A DNA stretch of 40,322 bases from Mycobacterium sp. 1165178.9. Lineage in GTDB: Bacteria; Actinomycetota; Actinomycetes; Mycobacteriales; Mycobacteriaceae. Where the stretch lies: NCBI RefSeq assembly GCF_001673555.1, contig NZ_LZMB01000574.1:1-40322 (forward strand). Reading direction: 5' to 3'. The translations under genes and the position numbers were made by a program. Positions 23,327 to 31,107 of the stretch are shown here, piece after piece. Position 1 is the first letter of the stretch, and the number at the start of each line of letters is the position of its first letter. The notes under the pieces were generated by a model, which was not told the origin of the DNA, searched no databases, and was given only the letters and a program-made list of their open reading frames with translations.

Positions 23327-25027
23327 TCATGTCCCACCTAGCGCGTCCCGCACGCGTCCCCGCGCCCGGTCGAGCCTGGCGGCGGCCTCGGTCGCGTCGA
23401 CGCCCGCGAGCAGGGCGACGATCGCGGTCTTGGCGTGACCTCCGGCGGCGGCGAGCGCGGCGGCCGCGGTCTGTTCGTCGACGCCGGCCACGTCGCGCAC
23501 GATCCGCACCGCGCGGCGGCGCACCTTCGCATTGGTCGCGCGCACGTCGACCATCCGCGGCCCATAGGCCTTGCCGAGGGCGATCATCACGCTCGTCGAA
23601 AGCGCATTGAGCACGACCTTCTGCGCCGTCCCCGCGGTGAGCCGCGTGGACCCGGCGAGCACCTCGGGCCCGGTCAGCAGCTCGATCACCACGTCGGCAG
23701 AGGCCTCGCTGCTCGGATTGTTGACTATCGCGACCGTCAAAGCACCCACCGCGCGCGCGTGCTCAAGCGCTCCCAGCACGTATGGCGTGCGGCCGGACGC
23801 CGTGATCCCGACGAGGGCGTCGGCGGCGGTCAGGCCCCCGAGATCGGTGACGTCGAATGCGTCCTCCGCGTTTTCTATCGCCTCGGTCAAAGCCGTTGGT
23901 CCGCCGGCGATCACGCCGCACACCAGGTCGGTGCCGAACGTCGGTCCACACTCGGCCGCGTCGAGCACCCCGAGCCGGCCGGGTGTCCCGGCGCCGGCGT
24001 AGATCAGGCGGCCGCCGTGTTCGAGCCGCGCGGCGATCGCCTCGGCGGCCGCCGCGATCCGCGGCACCGCCGCCGACACCGCGCCATGCGCCTCGCCCTC
24101 GGCGGCGACGAGGAGCGCGACGACCTCCGCGATGGGCCGCGCGTCGAGGTCGTCCAGGCCTGGTCGCACGGCTTCGGTGGCGAGCGCATCGAGGCCGTGC
24201 GTCACACCGGCGGCCCGGATCCGGATCAGGTGCGGCTCGTGGATCGCTCCGAGCCGCAGCGCGCCTTCGAGCCCGTCGCCGGCGGCAGGGATGAGGTCGA
24301 GCCGCTCGCGCAGCGCTTCGATCCGCGCCAGTCCGCCGACCATCGCCACCGGGCCATCCCCGGCCGCGCGGGCGGTCGCGGCGAGCGCCTCGGCGGCGGC
24401 GCTGATGATCGCGAGCGCCGCGGCGTCGCCCTGCGCAGCAATCACGTCGGGCGCGAAGGACGCGAGTGCGGCGGCGTCGGTGAGCTGCGCGGGCCAGGTC
24501 GCCGGCGCGCCGAAGCGGGCGCGGGCGGCGTCGAGCAGGGCGGTGGACGGCCCGCGGCCGTCATGGCCGCGCAGGGCTGCGCGCAGCCCTGCGGCGCCGA
24601 TCCACGTCCCCCCGCCCTCGTCGCCCAGCCACGGGCCCCAGCCGTCGGCGGTCCGCAGCGCGCCGTTCGCGTCGATCGCGAGCGCCACCACGCCGGTGCC
24701 CGCGATCAGCACGACGCCCGGCTGCCCATTCAGCGCGCCCGCGTGCGCAATCACCGCGTCACTGGTCATCGTGATACGTTGCGCCTGAAGCGATTTCAGC
24801 AGAGCGCCGCCCAGTGCGCGCGCCGCATCGGGCGCCGCCAGGGCCCCTGCGGCACCCACGACCACCTCGTCGAAGGGGCCGAAATCTCGCGTTACGGCCA
24901 CGATCGCCGCCTCCGCGGCCCGCACGCCGCCGGGCGTCGCAAGCCCCGGCGCGCCCGCACCCATTACCCTCCGGCTGCCAGCCGCGGCCCGACAGGACGT
25001 CTTGCCGAGATCGACGGCGAGGATCAT
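23327..25027 (-). CDS. murQ: MurNAc/GlcNAc kinase - MurNAc-6-phosphate etherase fusion (MurK-MurQ)
   Basis: A 566-aa two-domain protein. Residues 1 to about 265 form a BadF/BadG-type sugar kinase: phosphate loop DLGKTSCRA, IAGTGVVALA and GWGPWLGDEGGGTWIG, the last typical of N-acetylhexosamine kinases such as clostridial MurK. From about 275 it is a MurQ etherase with a SIS fold: GAGTPGRLGVLDAAECGPTF, then ITASGRTPYVLGAL and GTAQKVVLNALST. Together they would phosphorylate MurNAc and cut the D-lactyl ether to give GlcNAc-6-P and lactate, a full recycling step in one chain. The ATG overlaps the VOC stop as ATGA. Base composition is unusual: 51 of 60 bases are G/C at 24361-24420 against 40 of 60 at 25801-25860. 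Very alanine-rich. Possibly acquired. Confidence 0.9.
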   Translation of the reverse strand: MILAVDLGKTSCRAAAGSRRVMGAGAPGLATPGGVRAAEAAIVAVTRDFGPFDEVVVGAAGALAAPDAARALGGALLKSLQAQRITMTSDAVIAHAGALNGQPGVVLIAGTGVVALAIDANGALRTADGWGPWLGDEGGGTWIGAAGLRAALRGHDGRGPSTALLDAARARFGAPATWPAQLTDAAALASFAPDVIAAQGDAAALAIISAAAEALAATARAAGDGPVAMVGGLARIEALRERLDLIPAAGDGLEGALRLGAIHEPHLIRIRAAGVTHGLDALATEAVRPGLDDLDARPIAEVVALLVAAEGEAHGAVSAAVPRIAAAAEAIAARLEHGGRLIYAGAGTPGRLGVLDAAECGPTFGTDLVCGVIAGGPTALTEAIENAEDAFDVTDLGGLTAADALVGITASGRTPYVLGALEHARAVGALTVAIVNNPSSEASADVVIELLTGPEVLAGSTRLTAGTAQKVVLNALSTSVMIALGKAYGPRMVDVRATNAKVRRRAVRIVRDVAGVDEQTAAAALAAAGGHAKTAIVALLAGVDATEAAARLDRARGRVRDALGGT

Positions 25028-25392
25028 CGCAGCTTCTGTGCGAATTCGACGATGTTGCCGTCCGGGTCAGCGACGTGCAGCGTCCGTTCCCGCCATGGTC
25101 GATCCACCGGTCCGCGCAGGATCTCGACTCCGAGCTCTCTCAGCCGTTCCGCTTCCGCATCTACGTCATCGATCAGGAAGCCGATCTCACCGCAGGGAGG
25201 GTTTCCGCCGTCGCGACCGATGAGCTCCGGCAGCTTCGAGCGTTCGAAAAGCGAGAACTTCGTGTTCTCCATTTCGAACTCGACATAGCCGTCGCCCTCG
25301 ATGCGCACCCGAAGCCCGATCACGTCGCGGTAAAAAGCCACCGACCGGTTGAGCGACTCGACATAGTGGATGACGTAGTCCAAACGCACCAT
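25024..25392 (-). CDS. VOC (glyoxalase/bleomycin-resistance fold) protein
   Basis: A 122-aa protein with two beta-alpha-beta-beta-beta modules: VIHYVESLNRSVAFYRDVIGLRV and GFLIDDVDAEAERLRELGVE..DPDGNIVEFAQ. Candidate metal ligands are the His near residue 9, Glu in YVEFEM and the terminal Glu in IVEF. The family includes glyoxalases, epimerases, dioxygenases and drug-binding proteins; the reaction cannot be assigned. ATG at 25392 is preferred to a GTG three codons upstream. Its stop overlaps the MurK-MurQ start (ATGA), so they are translated together. Confidence 0.85.
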   Translation of the reverse strand: MVRLDYVIHYVESLNRSVAFYRDVIGLRVRIEGDGYVEFEMENTKFSLFERSKLPELIGRDGGNPPCGEIGFLIDDVDAEAERLRELGVEILRGPVDRPWRERTLHVADPDGNIVEFAQKLR

Positions 25393-25425
25393 GCAATGCA
25401 CGGTATCGGTTCGCGCGGTGAAGGT

Positions 25426-26181
25426 TCAGCGACCGGTGAATGTCGGAGCGCGGCGCTGGGCCGCCGCCGTCACGCCTTCGCGGAAGTCGGCGGTCGCCGC
25501 AAGGCGGGTTTGTTCCTCGAGTTCGTGGGTGGTGGCCGCTGCGACGGCCTCGGCGAGGCCGGCGCGCATCGTGGCACGGATGCTCGTCAGCGCCAGAGGA
25601 GCCGAAGCGGCGATGCGCTCGGCGAACCGAATCGCCGCCGGCCGAACATCGCCGTCAGCGGCCAGTTCATCGAACAACCCCGCCGCATAGCCGACTTCAC
25701 CACCGAAACGCTCACCGGTGAGCGCCCACTCGAGCGCTTTTTGCTGCCCGACGACACGCGGCAACGTGGCGGTGATCCCGAAGCCGGGATGAAACCCGAG
25801 CCGGCTGAAGTTGGCCGCGAATTTCGAGGAAGGCGCCGCCACTCGGAAGTCCGCGCTGAGGGCAAGCCCGAGCCCGCCGCCGACCGCGGCGCCCTGCACC
25901 GCCGCGACAACCGGCTTGCGGGCGCGGAACAAGCGGATGGCCTGGACGTAGAGTTCGCCAGGCAACGAGCGATTATCGGCGGGCTGGGAGAAGTCGGCGC
26001 CCGCGCAGAAGTGCTTTCCCTCCGCGCACAACACGATCGCACGGCACTCGATGTCGTCGTCCAGTCGCTCGTAGGCGTCGGCGATGCCCGTGATCAAAGC
26101 GGTGTCGAAGTAGTTGTTCGGCGGCCGATGGATCTCCACCATGGCCACGTGGCCGACGAATTCGATGGTCACATCAGTCAT
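25426..26181 (-). CDS. Enoyl-CoA hydratase/isomerase (crotonase) family protein
   Basis: A 251-aa crotonase. The oxyanion-hole segments are HFCAGADF (57-64) and GAAVGGGLGLAL (97-108). Of the two catalytic glutamates of rat enoyl-CoA hydratase, the second is present as Glu151 in KALEWALTG, but the first position aligns with Phe125 in NFSRLGFHPG. One-Glu crotonases are more often isomerases or have other activities, so simple hydration is doubtful. Its ATG overlaps the hydrolase stop (ATGA). Last gene of the acyl-CoA dehydrogenase cassette. Confidence 0.9.
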   Translation of the reverse strand: MTDVTIEFVGHVAMVEIHRPPNNYFDTALITGIADAYERLDDDIECRAIVLCAEGKHFCAGADFSQPADNRSLPGELYVQAIRLFRARKPVVAAVQGAAVGGGLGLALSADFRVAAPSSKFAANFSRLGFHPGFGITATLPRVVGQQKALEWALTGERFGGEVGYAAGLFDELAADGDVRPAAIRFAERIAASAPLALTSIRATMRAGLAEAVAAATTHELEEQTRLAATADFREGVTAAAQRRAPTFTGR

Positions 26182-26942
26182 AGCTGTTCCAAAAGTTCGC
26201 GCACCGCGGCATTGAATGTCTCGGGCTGGTCCATATTCGCCGCATGCCCCGCGTTGTCGATGACGAGTTTGCGGGAATTGGCGATCTTGCGGTGCATGTA
26301 GTCGGCCGGGGCCAGAAAGTCGGCGTCTTGGGCGCCGACGACCACCAACGTGGGGACCGTGATGCTGTCGAGCGATGTGATCACGCGAGCGTCCTTTTGG
26401 GCCATCACACCGCGGGCAGCGCGCGGCAGCCCCTCGGGATGCGCATGCAATGCCTGAGCGACTTCCACCGAGGCCTCGGCGCGCCCTTCGCCGCGCTCAA
26501 GTTCTCGAGCGCGTCGTTCCACCCACGCGTTCCATTTGTCGCGCGCGTCGTCGTTGCGATAACCCGGCCCCGTGTCGACCAGCACCAGCGCGGCCACGCG
26601 CTGCGGATGGACGAGGTGGAAGGCCAGGGATAGGTAGCCGCCCAGGGACATTCCGCCGAGTACGGCGCGATCGGCACCTGCGGCATCGAGAATGGCCGCC
26701 ATGTCGGCGATGCTGATCTGCTCGGTGTAGCGCTCCATGTCCTCGGGTGCGTCGCTGCTGCCATGACCGCGCTGGTCCCAGACGATGACCGGCCGGTCGA
26801 CGCTCAAGGCATCGATGTTGGGGTTCCACATGGCCGCGGTGGCGCCGAAACCGTGTGTGAGCAACAGCGGCAAGCCCGGCGCGTCCGGGTTGTGCACCTG
26901 ATAAGCCAGCGTGACCCCGTCTGGGCGCTGGAGCCGGTTCAC
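26178..26942 (-). CDS. Alpha/beta-hydrolase
   Basis: A 254-aa alpha/beta-hydrolase with the oxyanion segment THGFGATAAMW, nucleophile Ser99 in GGMSLGG, acid Asp in VGAQDADF near 205 and His in DNAGHAANM near 233. It resembles 3-oxoadipate enol-lactonase and C-C-bond hydrolases in layout; the substrate is open. The GTG at 26942 overlaps the preceding acyl-CoA dehydrogenase stop by 4 nt (GTGA); a longer open frame exists upstream but lies inside the dehydrogenase gene. Confidence 0.9.
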   Translation of the reverse strand: MNRLQRPDGVTLAYQVHNPDAPGLPLLLTHGFGATAAMWNPNIDALSVDRPVIVWDQRGHGSSDAPEDMERYTEQISIADMAAILDAAGADRAVLGGMSLGGYLSLAFHLVHPQRVAALVLVDTGPGYRNDDARDKWNAWVERRARELERGEGRAEASVEVAQALHAHPEGLPRAARGVMAQKDARVITSLDSITVPTLVVVGAQDADFLAPADYMHRKIANSRKLVIDNAGHAANMDQPETFNAAVRELLEQL

Positions 26943-27994
26943 GACACCACCTCCGACCCAGACTGAATGGCCGGGTACAGAGCGTCGGGGCCACCGGCGA
27001 CCAGTGCCGCCCCGAGTCGCTCCGCCCAGCGGTGATGCCCCCCGGCTTCGTCTCGCCATGCCCAGAGCCGACGGGTCAGGTAATGCAACGGATACTCCTT
27101 CGTCATGCCGATAGCGCCATGCGTCTGGTGGGCGGCCGCCGTCACCAATTGAGCGGCCCGGTCGGCGAGCATTTTGGCGCAAGCGATTTCGAATCCACCC
27201 CTGCCGAGTTCGACCGCTTCGACCGCGCCGTCGAGGGCCGACGCGACCACTGCGGCCTGCTGGTGGATGGTGACCAAATGGGCTTGAACGGCTTGGAACC
27301 GACCGATGGGGCGGCCGAATTGCTCACGTTCGCCGCTGTAGCGCAATGTCATTGCCGCCACGGCATTTACCGCGCCCGTCATCAGCGCGGCACGGCCCAG
27401 CGCGGTGCGCTCCCATAGCGATTGTTCGGTGACCGAATCGGGTGCGTCTGCACGTGCGGTTACCGGAACAGCATCGAAAAGTACTGTGTCACGGGGCTCT
27501 TCGGCGAGGTTTACCCCGCGACGGACGGCCGGGCCTCCTGATGAGGTGGCCGGTCCGGGGGCGAGCACCACGACGCCGTCGACGAGTCCGATGACATGCT
27601 CGGCGCGGTGACCCCACGCTACGGCCGGCGCCGTACCGAACAGGCGGTCACCGTCGAGACGGAGCGTCGCGCCGGGTGGCAGGACCGTGCGAATGCCCTT
27701 GGGCAGCGCGAGACCGGCAGATGCCAATAGCCACCCGCCGACCAGTCCGGCTTCGGCCAGGGGCACCGGCGCCGCGTGCGCTCCCGCGGCGCGGAGCAAT
27801 TCGATCGCGTCGGCGACGCCACCCCCGGCTCCACCCAGTTCCTCGGGAACCGGGACTTCGCTGAACCCGTTCTGCTGCAATGCGTTCCATAGCTGTGGTG
27901 CCCAGCCGGTGGTGTCGGCGTGGCCAACGTCCTCCCAACGGCTGTGCGTGGCAAACAGCTTGTCGGCGGCGGTGTACAGCTCGTTGTCGCTCAC
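26939..27994 (-). CDS. Acyl-CoA dehydrogenase (FadE-type), subunit 2
   Basis: A 351-aa acyl-CoA dehydrogenase, somewhat short and divergent in its middle domain. The C-terminal helical domain is clear: RYSGEREQFGRPIGRFQAVQ, then HQTHGAIGMTKEYPLHYLTRRLW. GTG start overlaps the stop of the next FadE gene (GTGA). Adjacent FadE pairs of this kind in actinobacteria form alpha2beta2 enzymes, with one subunit supplying the base and both sharing FAD, as in FadE28-FadE29 of cholesterol breakdown. That quaternary structure is inferred from gene arrangement. Confidence 0.9.
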   Translation of the reverse strand: MSDNELYTAADKLFATHSRWEDVGHADTTGWAPQLWNALQQNGFSEVPVPEELGGAGGGVADAIELLRAAGAHAAPVPLAEAGLVGGWLLASAGLALPKGIRTVLPPGATLRLDGDRLFGTAPAVAWGHRAEHVIGLVDGVVVLAPGPATSSGGPAVRRGVNLAEEPRDTVLFDAVPVTARADAPDSVTEQSLWERTALGRAALMTGAVNAVAAMTLRYSGEREQFGRPIGRFQAVQAHLVTIHQQAAVVASALDGAVEAVELGRGGFEIACAKMLADRAAQLVTAAAHQTHGAIGMTKEYPLHYLTRRLWAWRDEAGGHHRWAERLGAALVAGGPDALYPAIQSGSEVVS

Positions 27995-29133
27995 GACAAT
28001 CCTTTGGCGGCGACGGAGCGCAGCACCTCAGTGGTGCCGCCCCGGATAGTGAACGACGGCGCATCCAGCGCGGCGCGACGCAACAACCGTTCGAACAACG
28101 ACGGCTCCGGCTCCAGGCCGCACACGAGCTCGCGGTCCAACAACTCTCGCAGCGCGCGCACGACGTCTTGTTCGAACCGGGTCCCCATCTCCTTAATGAG
28201 CGCCGCCTCGGCCGCGGGGGTGTCACCGGCGTCGATCGCCCGGGCCACTGTCAGCGAGAGCCGGCGTAACACCCAGTATTGGGCCGCGAGCTCGCCGATC
28301 AGCCGGCTGCCTTCGCGACTGGTCGCCAGGTCCGGGTGTTCGCGGATGAACTCCTGGACGAGCAGGAACGTCGAGATCCAGCGATCGGGGCCGCTGCGCT
28401 CAAAGGCCAACTCGTCGGCGTTCTGTGCCCAGCCCTGCCCGATTTCGCCGATCACCATCTCGTCGGAAACCAGGACCTCGTCCAGAAGTACCTCGGCGAA
28501 GTGGTCGGTGCTGCCATTCAGGAAGGGGATCGGCTTGACCGTCACGCCGGGGCTGCGCATATCGATCAGGAATCGGCTGAGCCCCGCGTGCCGTTCACCG
28601 TCGCCGGTTCGGCACAGCGCGATCATGAAGTCGGCGCGCATGGCGTTGCTTGTCCACACCTTGACCCCCGACACCCGCCAGCCGTTCGTGTCGCGCACAC
28701 CCTTCGTGCGGACCGACGCGAGGTCGCTTCCAGCGTCGGGCTCGCTCATGCCGATGCAAAAACACAACTCGCCGTGGCAGATTCGCGGCAACAGCCATTG
28801 CTTCTGTTCCTCAGTGCCGTAACGAAGGAGCACCTGGGCGATCTGTCGGTCGGCCACCCAGTGATGCCCAACGGGCGCGCCCCAGCGCAGCAGTTCTTCG
28901 ACGACGACGAAGCGGTCGACGGCGGTGGCGTCGTGGCCGCCATAACGGGCCGGGACGGCCATGCCGATCCAGCCACGCTTGCCCAACGCGGCGGAGAACT
29001 GCGGATTCACCTCGGCGCTCATGCCGAGGCCAGGCTCGAACGTCCCCCAGGGCAGCTCCTCGGCCAGGAATGCCCGAACGCGTTGCCGCAATTCCAGCTC
29101 TGCGCCGGTGAGCGCGGCAGGCGACGTGACCAT
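27991..29133 (-). CDS. Acyl-CoA dehydrogenase (FadE-type), subunit 1
   Basis: A 380-aa acyl-CoA dehydrogenase. N-terminal helices (ELELRQRVRAFLAEEL), the FAD/substrate loop FCIGMSEPDAGSDLASVRTKG, VKVWTSNA, and a C-terminal FTIRGGTTEVLRSVAAKGL are all typical. The ATG at 29133 is used; upstream in-frame codons would overlap the divergent hydrolase-cyclase gene. First gene of a four-gene cassette (two FadE, hydrolase, crotonase) with 4-nt overlaps at each junction, which suggests a short acyl-CoA breakdown module. Its promoter must lie in the 67 bp before 29201. Confidence 0.92.
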   Translation of the reverse strand: MVTSPAALTGAELELRQRVRAFLAEELPWGTFEPGLGMSAEVNPQFSAALGKRGWIGMAVPARYGGHDATAVDRFVVVEELLRWGAPVGHHWVADRQIAQVLLRYGTEEQKQWLLPRICHGELCFCIGMSEPDAGSDLASVRTKGVRDTNGWRVSGVKVWTSNAMRADFMIALCRTGDGERHAGLSRFLIDMRSPGVTVKPIPFLNGSTDHFAEVLLDEVLVSDEMVIGEIGQGWAQNADELAFERSGPDRWISTFLLVQEFIREHPDLATSREGSRLIGELAAQYWVLRRLSLTVARAIDAGDTPAAEAALIKEMGTRFEQDVVRALRELLDRELVCGLEPEPSLFERLLRRAALDAPSFTIRGGTTEVLRSVAAKGLS

Positions 29134-29200
29134 ACGTGGCAGGCTAGCCACCCACTGCGAAGCGAGGAAAGGTACCGCCATGCAGGCGTAAGGTTCGACC

Positions 29201-30538
29201 ATGAACGTCGCGGGCAGCGCGCCGGACATCCACTATGCCAAGAGTGGTGGCCTGAACATCGCGTACTCGGTGACGGGAGAGGGCCCCGACCTTGTCGTCG
29301 CCCCCGGCTTCATCTCACACCTCGACATCATGTGGGAAGAGCCGTCGGCCGTTCACTTCTACTCGCGGCTCGCGTCCTATCGTCGCGTCGTCACCTTCGA
29401 CAAGCGGGGCACCGGCCTTTCGGATCCGGTCATGCACGCGCCGACGCTTGAAGAGTCCGTCGACGACCTGCGCGCGGTCATGGACGCGGCCGGATGTGAA
29501 CGCGCCGACCTCGTCGGCGTTTCGGAGGGCGGCACGATGGCGATGCTGACGGCGGCCGGCCATCCCGAGCGCGTGAACGCGCTTGCCTTATATGGCACGT
29601 TCTCCCGCCTGCTCGAAGCGAGTGACTACCCGCTCGGCGTCACCGAGGAGCAGCTGTCGGCGTTGGTCGAGGTGAGTGCCAACGGCTGGGGTGAGGGCGT
29701 CGGATTGGGTGCATGGGCTCCGAGCCGACGGGGCGATGCCGCTTTCCGGCGGTGGTGGGCGCGGCTGCAGCGGGTGGCCGCCAGCCCGGGCATGGTCCGT
29801 AACATCTTCGCGCTCTATCCGCAGCTGGACATCCGCGACGTGCTGCCCACGATCCAGGCGCCGACGCTCGTACTCCACCGGCGCGACGACCAGATGGTGA
29901 GGCTGGAGATGGGTCGCTACCTCGCCGAACGCATCCCCGGGGCGAAATTCGTCGAGGTCGACGGCACCGACCACCTGTTCTTCACGGGCGACGCCGATGC
30001 CCTGCTCGACGAGATCGAAGAGTTCCTCACCGGCGTCCGGCCGCAGCCCGCGGTCGAGCGGGTCCTGGCCACGGTGCTGTTTACCGACATCGTCGACTCC
30101 ACGAAGCGAGCGGTCGAGCTTGGTGACCGGCGCTGGAAGGAGCTGCTGGGCAGGCACGACGCCCAGGTACGGCGCCAACTCGCACGCTTCCAGGGCCGTG
30201 AGGTCAACACGACGGGCGACGGCTTCCTCGCCCGGTTCGACGGGCCCGCCCGGGCGATCCGGTGTGCCGCGGCGATCCGCGACGTGCTGCGCAGCCTGGG
30301 TCTTGAGGTGCGGGCGGGCGTACACACGGGCGAGGTGGAGTTGCGCGACGACGACATCAGCGGCATCGCCGTTCACATCGCCGCGCGGGTGGCAGCGGCG
30401 GCCGGTGCGGGCGAGGTGCTCGTCTCGCGCATCGTCGTCGATCTGGTCGCCGGGTCGGGTCTTGGCTTCACCGCTCGCGGCGCGCACACCCTCAAGGGCG
30501 TGGCCGGCGAGTGGGCGCTGTTCGCCGTCGAAGGTTGA
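29201..30538 (+). CDS. Alpha/beta-hydrolase - class III adenylyl cyclase fusion (LipJ/Rv1900c type)
   Basis: A 445-aa fusion. Residues about 10-275 form an alpha/beta-hydrolase with Ser108 in VGVSEGG, Asp229/230 in HRRDDQM and His258 in GTDHLF. Residues about 285-440 form a class III cyclase with metal Asp296 (LFTDIVDST) and Asp340 (TTGDGF). The transition-state Asn is replaced by His392 in VHIAAR, while Arg396 is kept; this VHIAAR form is common in the subgroup. The architecture is that of M. tuberculosis Rv1900c (LipJ). Probably the hydrolase domain binds a lipid or other small molecule and tunes the cyclase. Divergent from the FadE cassette with 67 bp between, so ligand and cassette substrate might be related. 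Confidence 0.9.
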   Translation: MNVAGSAPDIHYAKSGGLNIAYSVTGEGPDLVVAPGFISHLDIMWEEPSAVHFYSRLASYRRVVTFDKRGTGLSDPVMHAPTLEESVDDLRAVMDAAGCERADLVGVSEGGTMAMLTAAGHPERVNALALYGTFSRLLEASDYPLGVTEEQLSALVEVSANGWGEGVGLGAWAPSRRGDAAFRRWWARLQRVAASPGMVRNIFALYPQLDIRDVLPTIQAPTLVLHRRDDQMVRLEMGRYLAERIPGAKFVEVDGTDHLFFTGDADALLDEIEEFLTGVRPQPAVERVLATVLFTDIVDSTKRAVELGDRRWKELLGRHDAQVRRQLARFQGREVNTTGDGFLARFDGPARAIRCAAAIRDVLRSLGLEVRAGVHTGEVELRDDDISGIAVHIAARVAAAAGAGEVLVSRIVVDLVAGSGLGFTARGAHTLKGVAGEWALFAVEG

Positions 30539-30560
30539 CGGCTACGGGTAATCCACGCGC

Positions 30561-31028
30561 TCAGTTCTCCGCGGACTGATCCGTCCGGGAATCCCAAATC
30601 GCCTGTGTGTCAACCCCGATCGAGGGGTGGTGGATTTCCTGGAAGTTCCGTCCGCCGCGACGGAATGTGGCGACGACGGCGGCCGGCACATCGTGTTCCA
30701 GGATCGGCGTGGACAGCCACTCGCAGGGTCGTATGTGCACCAAATCCACCGCCGCAGCGGTCTCGTCGGCGTCGTAGACGTAGGGCCCGGAGATGCGGCC
30801 CAGCCAGAACCACCCGCTGGTGTCGCGGGTCCACACAAACGAACCTTCGTCGAGCTCGGCGAATCGGGCGACCCGATGGACAAGTCGCTCCTCTTCGCCC
30901 GAATTGCTCACAAGTCGACCGAATCCGCACACGCCGAGCCGGCGAGCGCGATCGATGGCGGCTTGCGGCTCGACGGCATCGTTGCGCGAACGCATCGGCG
31001 CGCGGTAGACGGCGACCATGAGAGACAT
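30561..31028 (-). CDS. Hypothetical protein
   Basis: A 155-aa protein with a compact, aromatic-rich core: RFAELDEGSFVWTRDTSGWFWLG, RISGPYVYDAD, VHIRPCEWLS, VVATFRRGGRNFQEIHHP. The pattern resembles small beta-barrel domains found in Mrr-related and EVE/PUA-like proteins that read modified DNA or RNA; this is a weak impression. GAGG lies 6 nt before the ATG at 31028. No signal peptide or membrane segment. Divergent from the membrane cyclase (79 bp apart) and convergent with the hydrolase-cyclase gene. Confidence 0.65.
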   Translation of the reverse strand: MSLMVAVYRAPMRSRNDAVEPQAAIDRARRLGVCGFGRLVSNSGEEERLVHRVARFAELDEGSFVWTRDTSGWFWLGRISGPYVYDADETAAAVDLVHIRPCEWLSTPILEHDVPAAVVATFRRGGRNFQEIHHPSIGVDTQAIWDSRTDQSAEN

Positions 31029-31107
31029 CGTGCGCCTCGACCCTGCAGCCGACCCGATGCGGGCCCTTTCCTGCACAGCGCGCCTGACGACGTTTTAATC
31101 TCCCGAC

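Noticed and set aside
23435-25288. A very long open frame antisense to MurK-MurQ
   Set aside because: It is Arg/Gly/His-rich without recognisable domains and arises from the extreme GC content of the opposite gene, whose motifs are clear.
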